This document shows positions 57,701 to 64,000 of a stretch of 64,000 bases of DNA, piece after piece. The stretch's first letter is position 1; the number at the start of each line of letters is the position of its first letter. Below the pieces are notes generated by a model that worked only from the letters and a program-made list of their open reading frames with translations, was not told the origin of the DNA and did not search any database. Where the stretch lies: assembly GCA_964023205.1 (NCBI GenBank), contig OZ026835.1, forward strand, positions 18,186,414 to 18,250,413, in the 5' to 3' direction. Source of the stretch: Lutraria lutraria (lineage: Eukaryota > Mollusca > Bivalvia > Venerida > Mactridae). The position numbers and the translations under genes are program-made.

Positions 57701-59325
57701 TGAAGACACTCTTCGTTTGTTTCTTGCTATGCACAGTTGGACTATTGTCCCATATCCAAACTTTCAACTGTACATTTTTTCAAGGTGTTCTTTAATCTTT
57801 TTATAAGTAACTTTAGGTTTTATGTTGTGTTTCTGATTGCCGTCAAAAGTTAAAACACCCGTTCTTCGCCATGCATCTGCACCAACACAACAATCTTTAA
57901 CAAAAGTTTCCATCACTTTACCAATATCAGGGTATTTCGATAATATAACACATTTTTTCGATTTCTTCCTCCGTGAAAACCTCTGTTCTGCTATTAATTT
58001 CGAAGCTTGACGTTTTGCTTTTCGATGAATGGCTTTATACTTAGAAGTTATAGCTTCCTGTCCATTTCTATCAAATCAGCTGTTATGTCATTATTACTGT
58101 CTGTGTCATATATTTCCAATTCTTCAGTTACTTTTGTGTCCACTAAGGCATCTTGAACTTCCTCTAATCTACTACGCAAAAGATATGCTTGCCTACTTTG
58201 TTCTATCAGCATTTCTTCATTTTCAGACAAACCTAGAGAGGGTAGCAATCCTGCAAAGTCTAAAAAAAGTTGATTTAACTGTTCAAAATCAAGGTTCAAG
58301 TTTTTTTCTAAAACACTTGCAAAAGCAAACCAATTAAGTTCTAGTTCTCTGAGAAGATCCAACATCTGGTGCGGATTCATATAAGGCGCAGCAGAAACCT
58401 TTTCTTTAAAAAGGTCAAATTCTCCCTGTTCACACTGTTTCGGTAAAGTGGACAGTTTATTCTCTTTTGTCACAGTGCTTAATTCTGTAACAGTTTCATT
58501 ATCAACATTAAGTCTGAACACATCTGTATTAAAATCTGTGGATACTTCACTGCTGTTTCGTTCACCTTTCAGAATTGAGTTGTTGTTTTGCTCTTCTTCA
58601 TCAATGTCCGATTCATCAGAACTCGAACTACTATTTTCAACTTCATTAAATCCCTTCAGCACTTTTGCAGTCAGATTTGCCATTATTTCAACCCCTTCTC
58701 TTATTTCAGCTGCTTTTAAAATTGCCTTGTCCATGTTACTTTTTCTAATGTTCATATTTGTTAACCCATATCTACACAGAATCTGACGTGAACTAAGACC
58801 ACTTACCTCACTTAACAAACACTTCATACGTTCTCTTTCGGACTCAGATTCAGCAAGTTTTATGAAATTATTAAATTTTTCAGCACTAACACCACTTACT
58901 TGCACATTGCTTTTAATATTTTTGTAAGAAGAAAGCAACAGAGTTTTGCATAATACAATGTTTGATTGATTACTGAATATAATGTTTCTATTCAATCCAT
59001 CACAAATTTTTATATTGACTAAAGGCATCTGAAGAACAAGTCGTTTTGCCTTAGGTATTCTATAATTCTTCACACTAGAATCTGGACTGAGCATTCTATA
59101 TGCATGTTTCAGTTCTATGAAATAATTCACCAACAAATATTCACATACTAGTTTCTTTCTAGGACACCGACTGCATGGCTGTTCATGCTTTAAACAAATA
59201 AAATCCAACACTTTCACATAATCTTTCAAGTCTATTTGCTTTAAAACAGAATAAGATACTCCCTCCTCTTCTATATATTGTGAAACGTTTTTTATACTTA
59301 AAATATAGTCTGCTAGCCCTTTCAA
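54759..59325 (-). pseudogene. Gene C: large uncharacterised protein with PHD-like end, decayed
   Basis: The first block (59325-58048, 425 codons) carries CLKHEQPCSRCPRKKLVCEY and an acidic middle. A one-base shift near 58050 leads to KAIHRKAKRQASKLIAEQRF. A TGA (57764-57766) interrupts it just before KFGYGTIVQLCIARNKRR and RRARKGFEIKYNPDHHWSCA. The frame then runs to 56669 (ECIRVDGRADEGPGHEEVQF; CIHPLCQQG). Downstream exons 56383-56234 (TFLPFPVPDPNRRPG), 55925-55824 and 55295-55218 (VNIWLDHLDTVRSNRRRGAE) join in phase 0 with good splice sites. A degraded Cys-rich block at 54866-54759 (SCEYCKNEY..SCLKC..FVCSYC) looks like the final PHD finger. I know this architecture from unnamed invertebrate proteins; function unknown. 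A short frame at 59680-59384 may be its N-terminus. Confidence 0.65.
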
Positions 59326-59724
59326 ATCTTCACAAGAAGGTTGAAAGGGCTTTACTGAAAATTTTTCATTTCATTTGATTCTTTTAAAAAACAATTTGTC
59401 CCATTTTTCTCACTGCATTAACTGTCTGCTTTTCAGTATCTGATAAGCATATTGAAGGATCCTCCTTTGTATTGACAGAAAAAGTTAACTTTTCATCTTT
59501 GTCTGAAGACGGTATCTTTCCATCTGAATCTACAGTAGCACTGTTGTTGAGTTTCAAATCATCAGACAGCATTACTTTCCCATTTGTGTCAAGGTCATCA
59601 CACGTCTTCATCTCATATGCATCTAATTCTTTGGACATTGAGGCATTGAGCGTTACACCATCAGACAACTGTATCTTCATATGATCAGCGTCATTTTCTT
59701 CAGATTTGTTCCCTGAGGGCTTTT

Positions 59725-59997
59725 CAGGCCACCCTTAAATAATTGTTTGTTTGCCACTTCCGACCCATACTTTTTGGGTTGGGTCGGTAGGTAGGTAAAT
59801 CTTTTTTTTTTTTTGTCATATGCATTATTATATACACTCGACTTAAATGGAAAATATTACTAGTGATGAAAGACAAAACATTTATACATTTCAGGTATTT
59901 TGGAGTCACTCAGTCGGTTGGTTGGTAGATCCATCCGCCTAAAATATCAAAAGTTTGTCGGGCGAACTACTTTCACATTCTTCAGGCAATTGCAATG
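59725..59997. other. Low-complexity and repeat start
   Basis: It contains 'gggttgggtcggtaggtaggtaa' with a T run, then the start of the repeat at 59900 ('cactcagtcggttggttggtagatcc'). No gene. Confidence 0.5.
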
Positions 59998-60560
59998 AAA
60001 CTTGAAATATTTTATCACCATGAAGTGTAGATGTGCAAGACACAATTTTCATTCCCAGCGATTTACTCATTCCAAAGTTATGTCCCCTTGAACTTAAGCC
60101 ATATAGTGTAGAATGGCACTGTTAGTGAAACTTGAAATATATTATCAATATAAAATGTAGATGTGTAAGACACAATTTTCATGTCCAGTGATCCACTCAT
60201 TCCAGAGTTATGTCCCCTTGAAATAAGCCATATAGTGTAGAATGGCACTGTTAGTGAAACTTGAAATATATTATCAATATAAAATGTAGATGTGCAAGAC
60301 ACAATTTTCATGTCCAGTGATCCACTCATTCCAGAGTTATGTCCCCTTGAACTTAGCCATATAGTGTAGAATGGCACTGTTTGTGAAACTTGAAATACAT
60401 TATCAATATAAAATGTAGATGTGCAAGACACAATTTTCATGCCCAGTGATCCACTCACTCCAGAGTTATGTCCCCTTGAACTTAGCCATATAGTGTACTA
60501 TCACATTTATAGTGTCAATGCGGTGGCGGGGGTATTAGTCACCTCTGTGACAGCTCCAGT
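59998..60560 (-). repeat. Dispersed repeat with ~129-bp tandem units
   Basis: Four units start at 59998, 60128, 60257 and 60386 ('aaacttgaaatat...ccagagttatgtccccttgaa'). The block ends 'ggtggcgggggtattagtcacctctgtgacagctccagtt'. Because 129 is divisible by three, a 43-residue repeat ORF appears on the minus strand (60078-60458); it is not a gene. Confidence 0.85.
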
Positions 60561-60616
60561 TTAAATGTGTACATGTTAATTTCAAGTTTCATAAACAGTT
60601 TTAATGTATTTTTATT

Positions 60617-63600
60617 TTATAATTTTATAGGGTTCCTCTTTAAGGGCTCTTTTCCAGCAGTCTTGCACGTTTGGCACAGGGGTAAAACTACCCTGTACTT
60701 TTTCAAGAGCTCAAGATCTTTAACTGCATTATCAGAAGCACAAATGCAGCAAATGTCTTTTCTGATACTAACAGTTGTAGTAGCATAGTATGCATATTCT
60801 ATCAGGGATGAACAGCTCATTTGGAGTCTTGCAAAAACTTTCCCATATAAGATATCACCTGAAAGTTATGGACATTAAGAATAACATATATCAACACACT
60901 TTGAAAAATACTGTGAAATTAATTAATTTTGGTATGATGAACTTTTCTAATAATTTTAACACCAGCTATGTTAAGTTTCAGGCAGAAATGAAGGTGACAC
61001 AGAAATACAGTACACTAGGATATGCTTCTAATCTTAGTCTTACAAGATGTCACATGTATAGACAATTACTTTACCATGCTCAATAATTTCATTATTAAAT
61101 CATAGAATAAAACCTTTATAGAAAATGAATGTTTTTAATCTAATACCTTCAGGAACAAGCAGAGCACCACATGAATAGTCGTATCATTCAAGAAGTCTTG
61201 TTAGTGTACGGGACTCTCTCATAGTGAATGCTTTCTGTGAATATATGCAGCGTGGCTTCCAACATTCAGCACAGATAACTGTCCTTCTAACATTTTGACC
61301 TGTTAGGATACTGTTCTTCGCACCCTTTCAAAATGAGAAAATATGGAACATTCTTATATTCAGTCTTTAATTGGTTTTGACCTGCATATCAACAGTACTT
61401 TTATCACATTATAGTACATTTTGCATCACACATTTATTTCTTCTATCAGAATTGTTGACAAATATATCCCTGCACATATCTAACATAATTTTATATCTGT
61501 CAGACAAGTTATCAATTTACTTTACCATTTGGGCCTGTTATTTTAAATTTAAAATAACTCAAACATTTAAACACATTAAGTCTGCTTGGTTGCATTCTGC
61601 GCTTCCAAAAGATCCTGACGCCTGACATTTATAGATTAAAAATGAACTAATACTAAAGTGATTTGTGTTAAATACTGAAATTGTTAAAATCACACCGAAT
61701 GTGAAAAAAAACTTGATATAAAAATATACCTGTAATGTTTCTGCGACAGTTTTAGTTGTGGTATTTTTTGCAGATGGCCTATCACTGTCAGTAGTGTCTT
61801 CACCAAGAACTTCATCAAACTGCTTATAATGTTTGTTGTCAGTTGACAGCACTGGATCTGGTAACCATGGAACATCAGTTCCGCGTTTAGGTCTACAACA
61901 GTCAGGTCTGGCACATTTTCGAATTTGAAAAACGTACTGTCTTTCAATACAGTGTTCCTTGAGAAACTTCTGATATTCTACAAAATACAATGCATTTTTT
62001 ATGAGAAGTGTGCAAATTGGGTCAAAAGCTTAAAAATAATAAAAGTAAAAACACTGTCTGTCAGAGTTTAAACTTTTCATATATGTATCAAACATACCGG
62101 TATCCCATTTTCCTATAAATTAGATAATTGATATAAAGTTCAAAATTGAATGGGAGATGTTGTTCCTGTCCTCAAGACATCAATAAAGTTTTGAAAGCCA
62201 GGTTCAATATTCAAATGAGTGTGAAACAACTTCAGACTATATTCAGAGTTAAGTTAATGCAAATGATGAAAAGTGTTTATGAAATTACAATGTTTTGCTT
62301 AAAACAACTTACTAAATAATTATGTTTTGCAAAAAATGAATACAAAAAGTTACATTTTTTGTTTACCTGCTTTTGAGCTTAGATCTTTCTGAAGATAGTG
62401 TCCACTGGAGATGTTTGCATCAATTTCCGTCTGCACCTGTCTTTCGAAAGTCTTCACAACTTCATCTGGAGCAGGGTCGTGTGTCTGGAATGGAACACCC
62501 TTTAGAGTCATCCTTTTAGTTCGCCCCCGAAGCAATTGTACTATTGGTTCCACTGAGGACATCCAGGCATGTTTGAGATCACCAACATGATTTGACTTTT
62601 TTCTGATATCTGCTATTGAATTAGCACTTCTTAATACTTGCTCAATGTCTGAATTACACTCTGCTCTAGCAAGAGCTGCATTCTGCATTGCTATATTAAG
62701 AATAGACATTATCCTTTCTACTGGGTTTAGCCAGGAATGACCTGGTGCTGTTCTACCTGCTATGAGTAAATCGAGATCTAGATGTTTAAATAACAAAATA
62801 AGAGCAAGTTTGACAGAATGAAATGTTACTCTGTGGTCTGGACCACCATCAGAAAAAAGTAGTAGTATGGGATTTACTGCATCGTTTTCACCATCAGTAA
62901 GTAGACCTTGAATTTCTGCAGCATGTCTCCAAGGACTACTCGGCTGGAAAATGTAATCTTTGTAGATGACATGTACCTGTCCTTGGTAAGAGGATTCATT
63001 CTTATTATTCGGAATATTGACATTTAAACAAACAGATGGAGTCAGAGAACCTTTACTTCCGACATCATGATCAAGGGCTGTCAAACTAGAACTGGATGGT
63101 ACCACACTTTTCTTACCACGTACACCTGATGCAATGTATTGTCCTGGTTCACCAAAGTCCACCTTCGATTTATCATCTATACTTAAAAACGTAACACTTT
63201 CTCGAAACTTCAGGGCAAACTGGCGCATGTATTTATACTGAGCTGCACTCATCCTGATGAGAAGCTCTTAACTGTCTTGTCTGAACTTTGAACTGTAATG
63301 GAACTTTAGATTTGTAAAGCCGAGATGTTTTTAAGTAAGCGTTTTTGGGAGCAAAGGAAAACAGCACAGTAGATTCACTAGGTATTTTAGCATCCTCTGG
63401 CAAATCTTTTTTTACATCATTAATGAGATCTCTCACTGAAACATAGTTCGATAAATGTTCAACATTATGGCGCCTTTCATCAGCAGCAGAGAATTCCTCT
63501 ACTTTTGCTGCGAGTAGATCAAAGAAAGGCTGGAATTCATCACCTGGCTGATCAGTATTATTATGTCTTAAATCTAACACTAAATCTGGATCATTGGCTA

Positions 63601-64000
63601 AAATTGCCTGTTTTACTCTCGCATCTAGAGTGGGGTTTTGGTCACAACTTGCGTCTAAAGATAACTCAGCATATATGGCACGCAGAATATGTTTTGGCAC
63701 ATCAACAGAGTGAAGTGAACTGTATCTGTTTACAAAATCACGTTTCATTCGTCTGGTATGATATTCTGATAAATTTGGTTTGAGTTTATCAACTACACGT
63801 AATGTATCGTTCATTATTTCATTAGGGCCTTGGTCATGTGGGGTCCTCCATATAAATATAGTGGCACCAATAGAGCCACCAGGGTCATACCGAAGAATAT
63901 ATACAGGTTCAGAGAGAGCAATATTTTGAAGAAAGTCAAATCTCTCAAATGTATTCTTAAACTGTCTATTTAAATGATGTTCTTCATGAAAAAACAAACT
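60617..64000 (-). pseudogene. Gene B: DDE-like protein with Cys-rich C-terminus, decayed and cut by the window end
   Basis: The first exon runs from beyond 64000 to 62367; 61977-61730, 61315-61147 and 60858-60617 follow. All have good splice borders and matching phases. Near 63245 a small deletion shifts the frame. Further on come FLSIDDKSKVDFGEPGQYI, LLLFSDGGPDHRVTFHSVKL and AGRTAPGHSWLNPVERIMSI, which place D, D and E like an RNase H-fold DDE nuclease. Later exons carry KCARPDCCRPKRG, VICAECWKPRCIYS and DICCICAS ... LCQTCK, three zinc-binding-type clusters, ending NPIKL-stop. A TGA (61184-61186) interrupts the fourth block. I know the layout from uncharacterised coral, sponge and mollusc proteins, not from a named transposase superfamily. 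Confidence 0.65.

Noticed and set aside
60078..60458. 126-codon ORF with 43-residue repeats
   Set aside because: Product of a 129-bp tandem unit in a dispersed repeat.

Overview
This window is eukaryotic DNA: AT-rich, with spliced genes, many decayed ORFs and dense transposons. The dispersed repeat families (tandem 'aactaggtcaccaggtcaaatc' blocks, 'tatacccccagatatgaaa' blocks, 'caatagctcaccttgagca' ends) are ones I associate with bivalve molluscs, probably a heterodont clam. The assignment is recognition from memory, not a database search. I see no rRNA, tRNA or CRISPR array.

Region 1 (1-9.5 kb): dispersed repeats, two fragments of a DIRS-order reverse transcriptase, and three short inverted-repeat DNA transposons (2234-3479, about 5577-5756, 6570-7709).

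Region 2 (9,538-23,828): a nested pair of retroelements, both on the minus strand. The outer one is a decayed tyrosine-recombinase retrotransposon of Ngaro/PAT layout (A1 - gag - RT/RNase H - YR - B1 - A2 - B2). A young, apparently intact, env-bearing Ty3/Gypsy element (11,902-21,193) is inserted in it. It has 608-bp LTRs that differ at one base by eye, a CCTG target-site duplication, a primer-binding site and a polypurine tract. Its genes are gag (288 aa), pol (about 1,370 codons, reached by a textbook -1 frameshift signal) and env (659 aa, with its own splice acceptor). A small acidic ORF and a duplicated RNA hairpin with a compensatory base-pair change lie between env and the 3' LTR.

Region 3 (23.8-33 kb): almost gene-free. 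It holds a recombinase fragment, a 1.3-kb copy of the repeat that opens the window, and a 57-bp minisatellite interrupted by a dispersed repeat.

Region 4 (33-64 kb): five spliced or split coding blocks, all on the minus strand. From high to low coordinate they are: a DDE-like protein with Cys-rich C-terminus (B, 60.6-64+ kb, decayed); a large protein with a PHD-like end (C, 54.8-59.3 kb, decayed); a tnp2-like transposase (A, 51.2-53.3 kb, decayed); a DUF4806 gene whose six recognised exons are all in frame (D, 44.6-50.6 kb); and an unrecognised gene (E, 33.1-38 kb, partial model). Introns and gaps carry two hAT elements with perfect 8-bp target duplications, a TA-flanked inverted-repeat element, a 'TTCAG' foldback element and several tandem repeats. 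The best candidates for something undescribed are the RNA signals of the env-bearing element and the collinear B-C-A-D block.
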